The notes beneath the pieces are model-generated. The model was not told the DNA's origin. It ran no database searches and saw nothing but the letters and a program-made list of their open reading frames with translations. A program made the position numbers and the translations under genes. Shown piece after piece: positions 41,045-49,709 of a DNA stretch of 64,000 nt. Origin of the DNA: Polaromonas sp. AET17H-212 (GTDB taxonomy: Bacteria > Pseudomonadota > Gammaproteobacteria > Burkholderiales > Burkholderiaceae_C); contig NZ_NBZW01000002.1 of assembly GCF_002379085.1 (NCBI RefSeq), forward strand, positions 186,001 through 250,000. Direction: 5' to 3'. How positions within the stretch are numbered: the stretch's first letter is position 1; each line of letters opens with the position of its first letter.

Positions 41045-42370
41045 ATGGACAAGCCCAACACCCTCGACGACTGGCTCGCTTACTGCGAGCGCCTGCACCC
41101 CCACGCCATTGACCTCGGACTGGACCGCGTCCGCCGCGTGGCTGAACGCATGGCGCTGCGTTTTGACTGCCCGGTCATCACCGTGGCCGGCACCAATGGC
41201 AAGGGGTCGAGCTGCGCCATGCTCGAGGCCATCCTGGGGCAGGCCGGCTACCGCACCGGGGTCTACACCTCGCCGCACCTGGTGCATTTCGAGGAGCGCT
41301 GCCGCATCCGCGGCGAGATGGCCCGCGCCGACCAGCTGCTGCCGCATTTCGAGCGGGTCGAGGCCCTGCGCGGCGACATTTCACTGACGTATTTCGAGTT
41401 CACCATGCTCGCCATCTTCAGCCTGATGGCTGCGTCCGGCCTGGACGTGGTCATTCTCGAAGTCGGGGTCGGCGGTCGGCTCGACTCGGTCAACATCATT
41501 GATGCCGACTGCGCATTGATCACCAGCATCGACATCGACCACACCGAGCTGCTGGGCAAGGACAGGGAAAGCATCGGTCTTGAAAAAGCCGGCATCATGC
41601 GCGCCGGCAAACCCGTGGTGGTGGGCGACCCGGTGCCGCCGCAAAGCGTGCTGGACCACGCCGCCGAAGTGGGCGCCGACCTGTGGCGCCTGGGCCAGGA
41701 CTTCAACTTTTCCGGTGACAAGCAGCAGTGGGCCTGGGCCGGCCGCGGGCGGCGTTACGCCGGCCTGGCCTACCCGGCGCTGCGCGGCGCCAACCAGCTG
41801 GTCAATGCCTCGGGCGTGCTGGCCGCGCTGACGGCCCTGCGCGACCGCCTGCCGGTGACCGCGCAGGCGGTGCGCAACGGGCTCGGCATGGTCGAACTGC
41901 CGGGGCGCTTCCAGATCATTTCCGGCCAGCCGACGCTGGTGCTGGACGTCGCGCACAACCCGCACGCGGTAGCGGCGCTCACGGAGAACCTCGACGCCAT
42001 GGGTTTTTACCCCTGCACCCACGGCGTGTTCGGCGCCATGGCCGACAAGGACCTGGCGCAGATGCTCAAGCGGGTGGGGCCGCTGGTCGACCGCTGGTAT
42101 TTCACCGATCTGCCGACCGCCCGCGCCGCCAGGGCCGGGGATTTGCTGGCCACGTGGCAGGCGCTGAACACCCGCCAGGATGCCCGTGCCAGCGTGCATG
42201 CCGACCCGGTGCAAGCCCTGCAGGCCGCCGTCGCTGCCGCAGACCCCGCTGATAGAATTGTGGTCTTCGGATCGTTCTATACGGTGGGGGGTGTTTTGAA
42301 GGACGGCCTGCCGCGTCTTTTCGCTCCGCACGCTGCGCCTGAGCGCCACGCTTCATCAACCGATACCTAA
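41045..42370 (+). CDS. folC: bifunctional dihydrofolate/folylpolyglutamate synthase
   Basis: Adds glutamate to dihydropteroate and to tetrahydrofolates. The Mur-ligase-type ATP loop is VITVAGTNGKGSSCAMLEAIL; SLTYFEFTMLAIFSLMAASGLDVVILEVGVGGRLDSVN and the ITSIDIDHTELLGKD segment hold the magnesium and substrate residues; the C-terminal domain has VLDVAHNPHAVAAL. 441 residues, complete. First gene of the folC-dedD-cvpA-purF-metZ-gltX run. Confidence 0.96.
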   Translation: MDKPNTLDDWLAYCERLHPHAIDLGLDRVRRVAERMALRFDCPVITVAGTNGKGSSCAMLEAILGQAGYRTGVYTSPHLVHFEERCRIRGEMARADQLLPHFERVEALRGDISLTYFEFTMLAIFSLMAASGLDVVILEVGVGGRLDSVNIIDADCALITSIDIDHTELLGKDRESIGLEKAGIMRAGKPVVVGDPVPPQSVLDHAAEVGADLWRLGQDFNFSGDKQQWAWAGRGRRYAGLAYPALRGANQLVNASGVLAALTALRDRLPVTAQAVRNGLGMVELPGRFQIISGQPTLVLDVAHNPHAVAALTENLDAMGFYPCTHGVFGAMADKDLAQMLKRVGPLVDRWYFTDLPTARAARAGDLLATWQALNTRQDARASVHADPVQALQAAVAAADPADRIVVFGSFYTVGGVLKDGLPRLFAPHAAPERHASSTDT

Positions 42371-42392
42371 CGTAACGGATACCGTCATCGCC

Positions 42393-43172
42393 ATGCCGTT
42401 TTTCAACTTTCGCCGGGGCCAAGCCTCTGCTGCAGCCGGGTCTGCCGCCCAGACCGAGAGCGTGGAAGTGATGCGCAAACGTGCCAAGCACCGCCTCATC
42501 GGTGCGGTGGTGCTGGTGCTGGCCGGGGTGATCGGTTTCCCCCTGTTGTTCGACACCCAGCCGCGCCCGGTGGCGGTTGATATTCCGATCGAGATCCCTG
42601 CCAAGAGCGGCGGCAAGCCGCTGGTGATGCCGGTGCCGGCCACCACACCGGCCGTTGCAGCCAGTCCCGCACCTGCAGTCAGCGACAAGGTCGCCACGCC
42701 GTCCAGCCTCTCGCCCCGCGAAGAAATCATCGCGGAAAAAAAGGCCGAGGCGCCCGCTGAACCTGCGCAAACTGCTATCAAAAAAGAAGCAAAACACGAA
42801 CCGAAACCGGAGCTGAAGCCAGAACCCAAACCAGAGCCCAAGGTCGCGGCCAAAACGCCCGCAACGGCGCCTGCCGGCGACGAGGGCGCCCGTGCCAAGG
42901 CCCTGCTCGACGGCAAGGCGACCGCCGCCAAGGCCGAGGCGGAAGGCCGCTTGGTGGTGCAGGTGGGCGCTTTCGCCGATGCCGACAAGGCCCGCGAAGT
43001 GCGCCAGAAACTGGAAAGGGCGGGGCTCAAGACCTACACCCAGGTGGCCGACACCAAGGACGGCAAGCGCATCCGCGTGCGGGTCGGGCCATTTGCCAGC
43101 AAGGCCGATGCCGACAAGGCCGCCAGCAAGATCAAAAGCCTTGATTTGCCGGCCGCCGTCCTGACCTTGTAG
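42393..43172 (+). CDS. dedD: SPOR-domain inner-membrane protein (DedD-like)
   Basis: 259 residues. A cytoplasmic start, one membrane span (~34-52, HRLIGAVVLVLAGVIGFPLLF), a long Pro/Lys/Glu/Ala-rich periplasmic linker with EPKPELKPEPKPEPK units, and a C-terminal SPOR domain (~185-259, RLVVQVGAFADADKAREVRQ). SPOR domains bind denuded septal peptidoglycan, so the protein should act at cell division. The linker contains a partial GCTATC repeat at about 42773-42790. Overlaps neither neighbour. Confidence 0.92.
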   Translation: MPFFNFRRGQASAAAGSAAQTESVEVMRKRAKHRLIGAVVLVLAGVIGFPLLFDTQPRPVAVDIPIEIPAKSGGKPLVMPVPATTPAVAASPAPAVSDKVATPSSLSPREEIIAEKKAEAPAEPAQTAIKKEAKHEPKPELKPEPKPEPKVAAKTPATAPAGDEGARAKALLDGKATAAKAEAEGRLVVQVGAFADADKAREVRQKLERAGLKTYTQVADTKDGKRIRVRVGPFASKADADKAASKIKSLDLPAAVLTL

Positions 43173-43183
43173 GTTTGTGTCGC

Positions 43184-43669
43184 GTGCTGGCTGTTGCGGA
43201 CTGGGCGTTTCTGGGGGTGTTGGTGGTGTCGCTGATCATCGGCGCGTGGCGGGGGCTGGTGTACGAGATCCTCTCCGTCCTCGGCTGGGCGCTGTCGTTT
43301 TACATCGCGCAATGGTTTGCGCCAGAGGTCGCTGCCGTGCTGCCGCTGCAGAGTGCATCCGATCCGGTGCGTTTCGCCGCGGCCTTTGTACTGATTTTCA
43401 TTGTGTCCGTGTTTTTGGCGGGCCTGCTGGCGGTGTTGTTCAAGAAACTGGTGGAGGCCATCGGCCTGCGGCCGGTGGACCGGACCCTGGGGGCGGCTTT
43501 TGGCCTGGTGCGCGGGGTGATCCTGCTGCTGGCGGTCACGGTGGTTGTCAACATGACCGCCTTCAAGGCCAGCGCCTGGTGGCAGGAGTCCGTTGGCGCC
43601 GGGGTGCTGACGGCGGCGGTCCAGGGCCTGAAGCCGGTGTTGCCCGAACAGTTTGCAAAGTACCTTTAA
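43184..43669 (+). CDS. cvpA: CvpA family membrane protein
   Basis: About 161 residues with four membrane spans: DWAFLGVLVVSLIIGAWRGLVYEILSVLGW is the family hallmark start. In other bacteria CvpA is needed for colicin V production or envelope integrity, and it is commonly next to purF as here. Start is uncertain: GTG 43184, or TTG 43175 three residues further upstream; neither has a strong ribosome-binding site. Confidence 0.9.
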   Translation: MLAVADWAFLGVLVVSLIIGAWRGLVYEILSVLGWALSFYIAQWFAPEVAAVLPLQSASDPVRFAAAFVLIFIVSVFLAGLLAVLFKKLVEAIGLRPVDRTLGAAFGLVRGVILLLAVTVVVNMTAFKASAWWQESVGAGVLTAAVQGLKPVLPEQFAKYL

Positions 43670-43697
43670 TGATTGGCGAATTGATGAACGGAAATCT

Positions 43698-45215
43698 ATG
43701 TGCGGAATAGTTGGCGTTGTCAGTAAGGCCCCGGTGAACCAGCTGATTTACGACGGTCTGCTTCTGCTGCAGCACCGCGGTCAGGATGCGGCCGGGATAG
43801 TCACGCAGCAGGGACGCAAGTTCTTCATGCACAAGGCCAAGGGCATGGTGCGCGACGTCTTTCGCACGCGCAACATGCGCGCGCTGCCGGGCAACGTGGG
43901 CCTGGGGCAGGTGCGTTACCCGACGGCCGGCAACGCCTTCAGCGAAGACGAGGCCCAGCCGTTTTACGTCAACGCACCGTTTGGCCTGGTGCTCTCGCAC
44001 AACGGCAACCTGACCAATGCGGCCGAACTCAAGGCGGAGCTGTTCAACACCGACCACCGCCACATCAACACCGACAGCGACTCCGAAGTGCTGCTCAACG
44101 TGCTGGCGCATGAGCTGGAAAAAACCACGCGCGGCCTGCCGCTGACACCCGCCGACGTGTTTGCAGCCGTGCGCGGCGTGCACAAACGCATCAAGGGCTC
44201 GTATGCCGTCGTGGCGCTGATTGCCGGCCACGGCCTGCTGGCTTTTCGCGACCCCTTCGGCATTCGCCCGCTGTGCATCGGCCATGGCCAGAACGACAGC
44301 GGCAACACCGTCATGGTGGCCAGCGAGTCGGTGGCCCTGGAAGGCACGGCCCACCAGTTCGAGCGCGACATTGCGCCGGGCGAGGCGGTGTTTGTCGACA
44401 TGGACGGCAAGGTCCACGCCGAGCAGTGTGCCGAGCACCCGCAACTCATGCCCTGCATTTTTGAATTCGTCTACCTGGCGCGGCCCGACTCGGTGCTCGA
44501 CGGCATTTCGGTCTACCAGGCGCGCCTGAACCTCGGCGAGACGCTGGCCAAACGTGTGGTGTCCACCGTGCCGCCCAACGAAATCGACGTGATCATTCCG
44601 ATCCCCGAGTCGAGCCGCCCGAGCGCTACGCAGCTCGCACACCTGCTGGGAATTCCCTACCGCGAAGGCTTCGTGAAGAACCGTTATGTGGGCCGCACCT
44701 TCATCATGCCGGGCCAGGGCGTGCGCAAAAAATCCGTGCGGCAAAAGCTCAATGTGATCGCCAGCGAGTTCAAGGGCCGCAACGTGCTGCTGGTCGATGA
44801 CTCCATCGTGCGCGGCACCACCTCCAGAGAGATCGTGCAGATGGCGCGTGACGCCGGCGCGAAGAAGGTCTACCTGGCCAGCGCCGCGCCGCCGGTGCGT
44901 TACCCCAACGTCTACGGCATCGACATGCCGACCGCGGCCGAACTGGTGGCGCATGACCGCACGGTCGAGGAAATCCGCCTCGCCATTGGCTGCGATGCGC
45001 TGATTTACCAGGACGTCGATGGCATGAAACGCGCCATCGGCTCGCTCAATGGCAAGCTCGACGGTTTTGACGCCTCGTGTTTTGACGGCGTCTACATCAC
45101 CGGCGACATCACGCCCGAGAGCATTGCCAAAATGAACGCGCAGCGCGTTGACAGCAGCGAAGAGGGCGATGTCGATGTCTCGCGCCTGGCGCTGCCCAAT
45201 CCGCAGGAAGCCTGA
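43698..45215 (+). CDS. purF: amidophosphoribosyltransferase
   Basis: First committed enzyme of purine synthesis, making phosphoribosylamine from PRPP and glutamine. It begins MCGIVGVVSKAPVNQLIYDGLLLLQHRGQDAAGI, where Cys2 becomes the N-terminal nucleophile; the PRPP-binding motif is VLLVDDSIVRGTTSREI. ATG 43698 is required so that the nucleophile is at position 2; 15 extra codons upstream are not used. 505 residues. Confidence 0.97.
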   Translation: MCGIVGVVSKAPVNQLIYDGLLLLQHRGQDAAGIVTQQGRKFFMHKAKGMVRDVFRTRNMRALPGNVGLGQVRYPTAGNAFSEDEAQPFYVNAPFGLVLSHNGNLTNAAELKAELFNTDHRHINTDSDSEVLLNVLAHELEKTTRGLPLTPADVFAAVRGVHKRIKGSYAVVALIAGHGLLAFRDPFGIRPLCIGHGQNDSGNTVMVASESVALEGTAHQFERDIAPGEAVFVDMDGKVHAEQCAEHPQLMPCIFEFVYLARPDSVLDGISVYQARLNLGETLAKRVVSTVPPNEIDVIIPIPESSRPSATQLAHLLGIPYREGFVKNRYVGRTFIMPGQGVRKKSVRQKLNVIASEFKGRNVLLVDDSIVRGTTSREIVQMARDAGAKKVYLASAAPPVRYPNVYGIDMPTAAELVAHDRTVEEIRLAIGCDALIYQDVDGMKRAIGSLNGKLDGFDASCFDGVYITGDITPESIAKMNAQRVDSSEEGDVDVSRLALPNPQEA

Positions 45216-45217
45216 GC

Positions 45218-46432
45218 ATGGCCGGCAAACCACTGCCCGACAACCTGCACCGCGACACGCTGGCCGTGCGCGTGGCGCTGGAATCCAGCCAATACGGCGA
45301 ACACTCCGAAGCGCTCTACCTGACCAGCGGGTTCGTGCAGCCCGACGCCGAAACCGCGGCCCGGCGCTTTGCCGGCACGGAAGACGGCTACACCTACGGC
45401 CGCACGTCCAACCCCACTGTCAGCAGCTTCGAGCGCCGGCTGGCCGCGCTGGAAGGCACGGAAGCCGCCATAGGCGCGTCGACCGGCATGGGTGCGATCC
45501 TCATGATGTGCATGGGCCTGCTCAAGGCCGGCGACCACGTTGTTTGTTCGCGCTCGATGTTCGGCTCGACGCTGACACTCATCGGCCGCGAATTCGGCAA
45601 GTTCGGCGTCGAGACCACCTTTGTCTCGCAAACCGATGTGGCCGAATGGAAGGCAGCGATCAAGCCCAGCACCAAGCTGCTGTTCGCCGAAACGCCGACC
45701 AACCCGCTGACCGACGTTTGCGACATTGCCGCCCTCGCCGATCTCGCGCACGGCGCCGGTGCGCTGCTGGCGGTCGACAACTGCTTCTGCACGCCGGCCT
45801 TGCAGCGGCCGGCTGAACTGGGCGCCGACCTGGTGATCCACTCCGGCACCAAATACCTCGATGGCCAGGGCCGCGTGATGGCCGGGGCGATCTGCGGCCC
45901 TTCGAAGCTGATCGTCGATGTGTTTGGCCCGGTCGTGCGCACCGCCGGCATGACGCTGTCGCCCTTCAATGCCTGGGTCGTGCTCAAGGGGCTCGAAACA
46001 CTGGGCATCCGCATGCAGGCGCAGTGCGCCAATGCGCTGGCGGTGGCGCGCTGGCTGGAAGCGCAGCCCGGCGTGGCGCGCGTTTATTACCCGGGTCTGG
46101 CCTCCCATCCGCAGCACGACCTGGCCATGCGCCAGCAGTCGGGGCAGGGCGGGGCGGTGGTGTCGTTCGACGTTGTGGGGAACGACCCCGACACCGCGCG
46201 CATCAATGCTTTCCATGTCATCAACAGCACCCGCGTGCTGAGCATCGCCACCAACCTCGGCGACACCAAGACCATCATCACCCATCCCGGCACCACCTCG
46301 CACGGGCGTCTGACCGAAGCCCAGCGGCAGGCCGCCGGCATCGGCCAGGGCCTGATACGCGTGGCGGTGGGCCTGGAGCATATTGAAGACATCAAGGCCG
46401 ACCTGCTGCGCGGCCTGGGCACCCTGACATGA
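45218..46432 (+). CDS. metZ: O-succinylhomoserine sulfhydrylase
   Basis: PLP enzyme of the Cys/Met metabolism family making homocysteine from O-succinylhomoserine and sulfide. PLP Lys is in [43 protein letters not shown] and [12 protein letters not shown] are typical. Location after purF in betaproteobacteria supports MetZ rather than MetB. 404 residues; starts 2 bases after the purF stop and overlaps the gltX start by ATGA. Confidence 0.94.
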   Translation: MAGKPLPDNLHRDTLAVRVALESSQYGEHSEALYLTSGFVQPDAETAARRFAGTEDGYTYGRTSNPTVSSFERRLAALEGTEAAIGASTGMGAILMMCMGLLKAGDHVVCSRSMFGSTLTLIGREFGKFGVETTFVSQTDVAEWKAAIKPSTKLLFAETPTNPLTDVCDIAALADLAHGAGALLAVDNCFCTPALQRPAELGADLVIHSGTKYLDGQGRVMAGAICGPSKLIVDVFGPVVRTAGMTLSPFNAWVVLKGLETLGIRMQAQCANALAVARWLEAQPGVARVYYPGLASHPQHDLAMRQQSGQGGAVVSFDVVGNDPDTARINAFHVINSTRVLSIATNLGDTKTIITHPGTTSHGRLTEAQRQAAGIGQGLIRVAVGLEHIEDIKADLLRGLGTLT

Positions 46433-47832
46433 CACCAAAAACAAGAACGCGGTTTGCGCCTTCACCGACAGGTTTCATCCACCTCGGCAACATCCGCTCG
46501 GCGCTTTACCCCTGGGCGTTTGCGCGCGCCACCGGCGGCGACTTCATCCTGCGCATTGAAGACACCGATGTCGAGCGCTCCTCGCAGGCCGCGGTGGACG
46601 TGATCATTGAAAGCATGCGCTGGCTGGGCCTGGACTACGACGAAGGCCCTTATTACCAGATGCAGCGCATGGACCGCTACAAGGCCGTGCTGGCCGAGCT
46701 GCAGGCCGCCGGCCATGTGTATCCCTGCTACATGAGCATGGCCGAACTCGATGCCCTGCGTGAAAAGCAGATGGCCGAAAAGCAGAAACCGCGCTACGAC
46801 GGCACCTGGCGGCCCGAGCCCGGCAAGACCCTGCCGCCGGCTCCCGCAGGCGTGTTGCCCGTGTTGCGTTTCAAAAACCCGCAGGACGGCGCCGTGGTCT
46901 GGGACGACAAGGTCAAGGGCCGCATCGAGATCAGCAACGACGAGCTCGACGACCTGGTGATCGCGCGGCCCGACGGCACGCCGACCTACAACTTCTGCGT
47001 GGTCGTCGACGATCTCGACATGGCGATCACCCATGTGATCCGCGGCGACGACCACATCAACAACACGCCGCGCCAGATCAACATCTTCCGTGCCTTGGGC
47101 AAGGACGTGCCGGTGTATGCCCACCTGCCGACCGTGCTCAACGAGCAGGGCGAAAAAATGAGCAAGCGCCACGGCGCCAAGGCGGTCACGCAGTACGCCG
47201 AAGAAGGCTATCTGCCCGATGCCATGGTCAACTACCTGGCGCGCCTGGGCTGGAGCCATGGCGACGATGAAATCTTCAGCCGCGAACAGTTCCTGCAATG
47301 GTTCAACCTAGATCACCTCGGCAAGAGCGCGGCACAGTTCGACGAAGCCAAGCTGCGCTGGGTCAACGCCCAGCACATGAAGGCCCTGGCCGATGACAGG
47401 CTCGCGGAACTGGTGTTGCCCTTCCTTAATGAGCATGCGCTCGCTGGTCTCGACGCAGGCCGGCGCGTGGCCGCCTGCGCCTTGCTGAAAGACCGTTGCA
47501 GCACGCTGGTGGAACTGGCCGACTGGATGGGCGTGCTGGTCAGCCATGAGCCGGTCAGCGCGGAAGACATCCAGGCCCATGTGCCGGCCGATGTGGCGCC
47601 GGCCGTGTACCAACTCGCCGAGTTGCTGGCCAGCTGCGAGTGGAGCAAGCCGGCGATCGCGGCCGCCATCAAGCAGGTGCTGCTGGACACGGGCCTGAAG
47701 ATGCCGCAGCTGGCCATGCCGGTGCGGGTATTGGTGGCCGGCCGCCAGCAAACACCGTCGCTCGATGCTTTTTTGTCGTTGATGGACAGGGAAAACGTGA
47801 TTGCGCGTCTCGTCCACTTGAAAAGGCTCTGA
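46429..47832 (+). CDS. gltX: glutamyl-tRNA synthetase
   Basis: Charges tRNA-Glu. The class I motifs are [19 protein letters not shown] (HIGH-type, here HLGN) and [14 protein letters not shown] (KMSKS-type). The N-terminal catalytic domain, stem-contact fold and C-terminal anticodon-binding helices fit the 467-residue length. Overlaps metZ by ATGA. Its 3' end contains the promoter of a tRNA operon that includes tRNA-Glu, its own substrate. Confidence 0.96.
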   Translation: MTPKTRTRFAPSPTGFIHLGNIRSALYPWAFARATGGDFILRIEDTDVERSSQAAVDVIIESMRWLGLDYDEGPYYQMQRMDRYKAVLAELQAAGHVYPCYMSMAELDALREKQMAEKQKPRYDGTWRPEPGKTLPPAPAGVLPVLRFKNPQDGAVVWDDKVKGRIEISNDELDDLVIARPDGTPTYNFCVVVDDLDMAITHVIRGDDHINNTPRQINIFRALGKDVPVYAHLPTVLNEQGEKMSKRHGAKAVTQYAEEGYLPDAMVNYLARLGWSHGDDEIFSREQFLQWFNLDHLGKSAAQFDEAKLRWVNAQHMKALADDRLAELVLPFLNEHALAGLDAGRRVAACALLKDRCSTLVELADWMGVLVSHEPVSAEDIQAHVPADVAPAVYQLAELLASCEWSKPAIAAAIKQVLLDTGLKMPQLAMPVRVLVAGRQQTPSLDAFLSLMDRENVIARLVHLKRL

Positions 47833-47847
47833 TTTTCGGGCTATAAT
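47818..47847 (+). promoter_or_regulatory. strong sigma-70 promoter of the tRNA operon
   Basis: TTGAAA (47818-47823) and TATAAT (47842-47847) are separated by 18 bases. The -35 box is inside the last codons of gltX. Transcription would start around 47854, about 30 bases before tRNA-Ala. Confidence 0.8.
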
Positions 47848-47882
47848 TCAAGGCTCGACGATTGCAAGGAAACTTGCAACAG

Positions 47883-47958
<76 letters not shown>

Positions 47959-48049
47959 TTAAATGGTCGAAAAGTTTTTTTGAGTAGAGTTTTTTTTGCA
48001 GGTCTTTGTGTAAAAACAAAAAACCTGCTGACGGAAGTTCCAAGGTTTA

Positions 48050-48125
48050 GACCCTATCGTCTAGAGGCCTAGGACACCACCCTTTCACGGTGGCTACAGG
48101 GGTTCGAATCCCCTTAGGGTCGCCA
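48050..48125 (+). tRNA. gltT-like: tRNA-Glu (anticodon TTC)
   Basis: Starts GACCCTATCGTCTAGAGGCC; anticodon arm CCACC-CTTTCAC-GGTGG with TTC; T-arm AGGGGTTCGAATCCCCT; 3' TAGGGTCGCCA. 76 bases with encoded CCA. Second gene of the tRNA operon. Confidence 0.96.
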
Positions 48126-48130
48126 AAATT

Positions 48131-48217
48131 CTTCACAGCGATGTGAAGCACAAGGCACAAGTTGATAACAAGCCTGCGCAAGCAGGTGACTTGGCTCGCA
48201 AGAGCGAAAGTTGTCAC
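48131..48217 (+). other. highly structured spacer with three GNRA-loop hairpins
   Basis: Between tRNA-Glu and tRNA-Asp there are CTTCACA-GCGA-TGTGAAG (48131-48148), CCTGC-GCAA-GCAGG (48173-48186) and GCTC-GCAA-GAGC (48194-48205), the last enclosed by GTGAC (48186-48190) and GTCAC (48213-48217). All three loops are GNRA tetraloops. This is more structure than processing alone needs. Confidence 0.65.
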
Positions 48218-48222
48218 TACCA

Positions 48223-48299
48223 GGAGTGGTAGTTCAGTTGGTTAGAATACCGGCCTGTCACGCCGGGGGTCGCGGGTTCGAGTCCCGTCCACTCCGCCA
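48223..48299 (+). tRNA. aspT-like: tRNA-Asp (anticodon GTC)
   Basis: Starts GGAGTGGTAGTTCAGTTGG; anticodon loop in CCGGCCTGTCACGCCGG shows GTC; T-arm CGGGTTCGAGTCCCG; ends with CCA. 77 bases. Last gene of the operon; the mobile region begins after its terminator. Confidence 0.96.
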
Positions 48300-48307
48300 A
48301 TAAAATC

Positions 48308-48342
48308 AACGGGTTACAGCAGTTTTGCTGTAACCCGTTTTT
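48308..48342 (+). terminator. terminator of the tRNA operon
   Basis: AACGGGTTACAGCA and TGCTGTAACCCGTT pair around a short TTT loop region, followed by a T-run. Located 9 bases after tRNA-Asp. Confidence 0.92.
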
Positions 48343-48392
48343 CTTTGTCTTCGCCATGGGAACGCTTATGGGAACACTTGAACTTGGCTTAA

Positions 48393-48658
48393 GTGTTTGA
48401 TGTTCATCGGTGCCCTGAGTCTGCCGTCACGCGACGCTCGCGTTTTGATTGCGTGATCCGTTCAATCCTTCGAGTCAACGAGTGGACGATGCTCCTGGGC
48501 ATGCCTCACCCGAAGGTGTCTGTCATCCGGAATTACAAGCTCCGCGAGATTTCGCTGGAGCGTTTGATGCAAGCCGTTCTTGCTCTGAACCCGTAGGTTG
48601 AGATTATCGTCAAGCCCTGTCGCAGGGGTGGCAGCGGTTCGATCCGGGTTGCAGTGTG
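48393..48658 (+). pseudogene. remnant of an XRE/HTH_37-type antitoxin gene
   Basis: The frame around 48440-48658 reads IRSILRVNEWTMLLGMPHPK, KVSVIRNYKLREISLERLMQ and then a TAG at 48594, where homologous antitoxin-like regulators continue; the same frame resumes after the stop with VEIIVKPCRR. So an XRE-family HigA-like regulator has been broken by a stop, and its N-terminal part does not look intact. No matching toxin gene is adjacent. It marks the left edge of the accessory region. Sequence 48343-48392 holds two ATGGGAAC(G/A)CTT direct repeats of unknown meaning. Confidence 0.55.
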
Positions 48659-48707
48659 AGAAGATGCGGGAAGAGCACATGAATCCGATATTGAGAGAGG
48701 TGGAGAT

Positions 48708-49682
48708 ATGTCACGAGCAGACCTCATAGTCAGTCTCGTCAAAGCAGGGAGCCAAGGCGATCAACAGTTGCTGCGCACGACAGTTGAAGCGATGGCTGCG
48801 GAAGAGCGTGCCAAACATCATCATCAGCTCGCAGACAAACTCGAACAGAACTTGCGGGCCGTTAATGGACGGCCGCGCACGCCTGAGGTCGTCCGCTCGT
48901 TCGATGGTGGGCACGGCGGCTTGCTGTATGAGGTGGAGCCGCGCCGCGCTCTCGAAGCGCTGTTCCTGGATGCCGCGTCGCTTGCGGCATGCCGCGAGCT
49001 GGTGGAAGAGCAACATCGCAAGGACATCCTTCGTTCATATGGCCTGGAGCCAAGGCACCGCGTTCTGTTGTCCGGCCCGCCGGGCAACGGTAAGACTTCT
49101 CTTGCCGAAGCGATAGCTGCTCAGTTGCTCGTCCCTCTCTTTGTCGTACGGTATGAGGCGGTTATCGGCAGCTTTCTGGGCGAGACCAGCGGGCGACTGA
49201 AGAAGCTGTTCGACTTCGTTCGTACGCATCAATGCGTTCTTTTTTTCGACGAATTCGATACGCTCGGCAAGGAGCGTGGTGATGTCCATGAAACCGGTGA
49301 GATCAAGCGTGTTGTCAGTTCGCTATTGCTGCAGATCGATGCCCTGCCCAGCCATGTCGTGGTGGTGACCGCGACCAATCATGCCGAACTGCTGGACCGG
49401 GCAGTGTGGCGCCGGTTCCAGTTGCGGCTTTCGCTGCCGGCACCGACGCTCGCGCAGAAGGAAGAATGGTTCACGCGCTTTCAGGCCCGTCTGGAAGGAC
49501 CGCTCGGCTTCTCGCCAAAGACCCTGGCCACCAAGATTCAAGCCTCCAGTTTTTCGGACCTGGAGCAGTTTTGCGAGGATATTCAGCGGCGCTATGTGCT
49601 GTCGCTCCCTGATGCGAATCTGAAGCGCATCGTGGCGGAAAGGCTCAAGCAATGGCAGGCTCGATTCACCATTAGCCAATAA
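48708..49682 (+). CDS. AAA+ ATPase, partner of a subtilisin-like protease
   Basis: 324-residue AAA+ ATPase. Residues 1-60 are helical and charged; the ATPase module follows with Walker A GPPGNGKTS (123-131), Walker B VLFFDEFD (Asp181, Glu182), sensor 1 Asn224 in VTATNHAELLD and paired arginines in VWRRF (235-236) as an Arg finger. Similar to classical-clade AAA ATPases that remodel proteins. The following S8 protease gene starts 27 bases later in the same direction, so the pair is an operon; the ATPase may regulate or feed the protease. Start ATG 48708 has an AGAGG-type site upstream. No comparable named system comes to mind. Confidence 0.88.
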   Translation: MSRADLIVSLVKAGSQGDQQLLRTTVEAMAAEERAKHHHQLADKLEQNLRAVNGRPRTPEVVRSFDGGHGGLLYEVEPRRALEALFLDAASLAACRELVEEQHRKDILRSYGLEPRHRVLLSGPPGNGKTSLAEAIAAQLLVPLFVVRYEAVIGSFLGETSGRLKKLFDFVRTHQCVLFFDEFDTLGKERGDVHETGEIKRVVSSLLLQIDALPSHVVVVTATNHAELLDRAVWRRFQLRLSLPAPTLAQKEEWFTRFQARLEGPLGFSPKTLATKIQASSFSDLEQFCEDIQRRYVLSLPDANLKRIVAERLKQWQARFTISQ

Positions 49683-49709
49683 CAAGCGACAACAAGGGAT
49701 GATCAACGG

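Noticed and set aside
47959-48049. Additional tRNA or small RNA gene between tRNA-Ala and tRNA-Glu
   Set aside because: Only a weak 6-bp stem and T-rich sequence; no cloverleaf.
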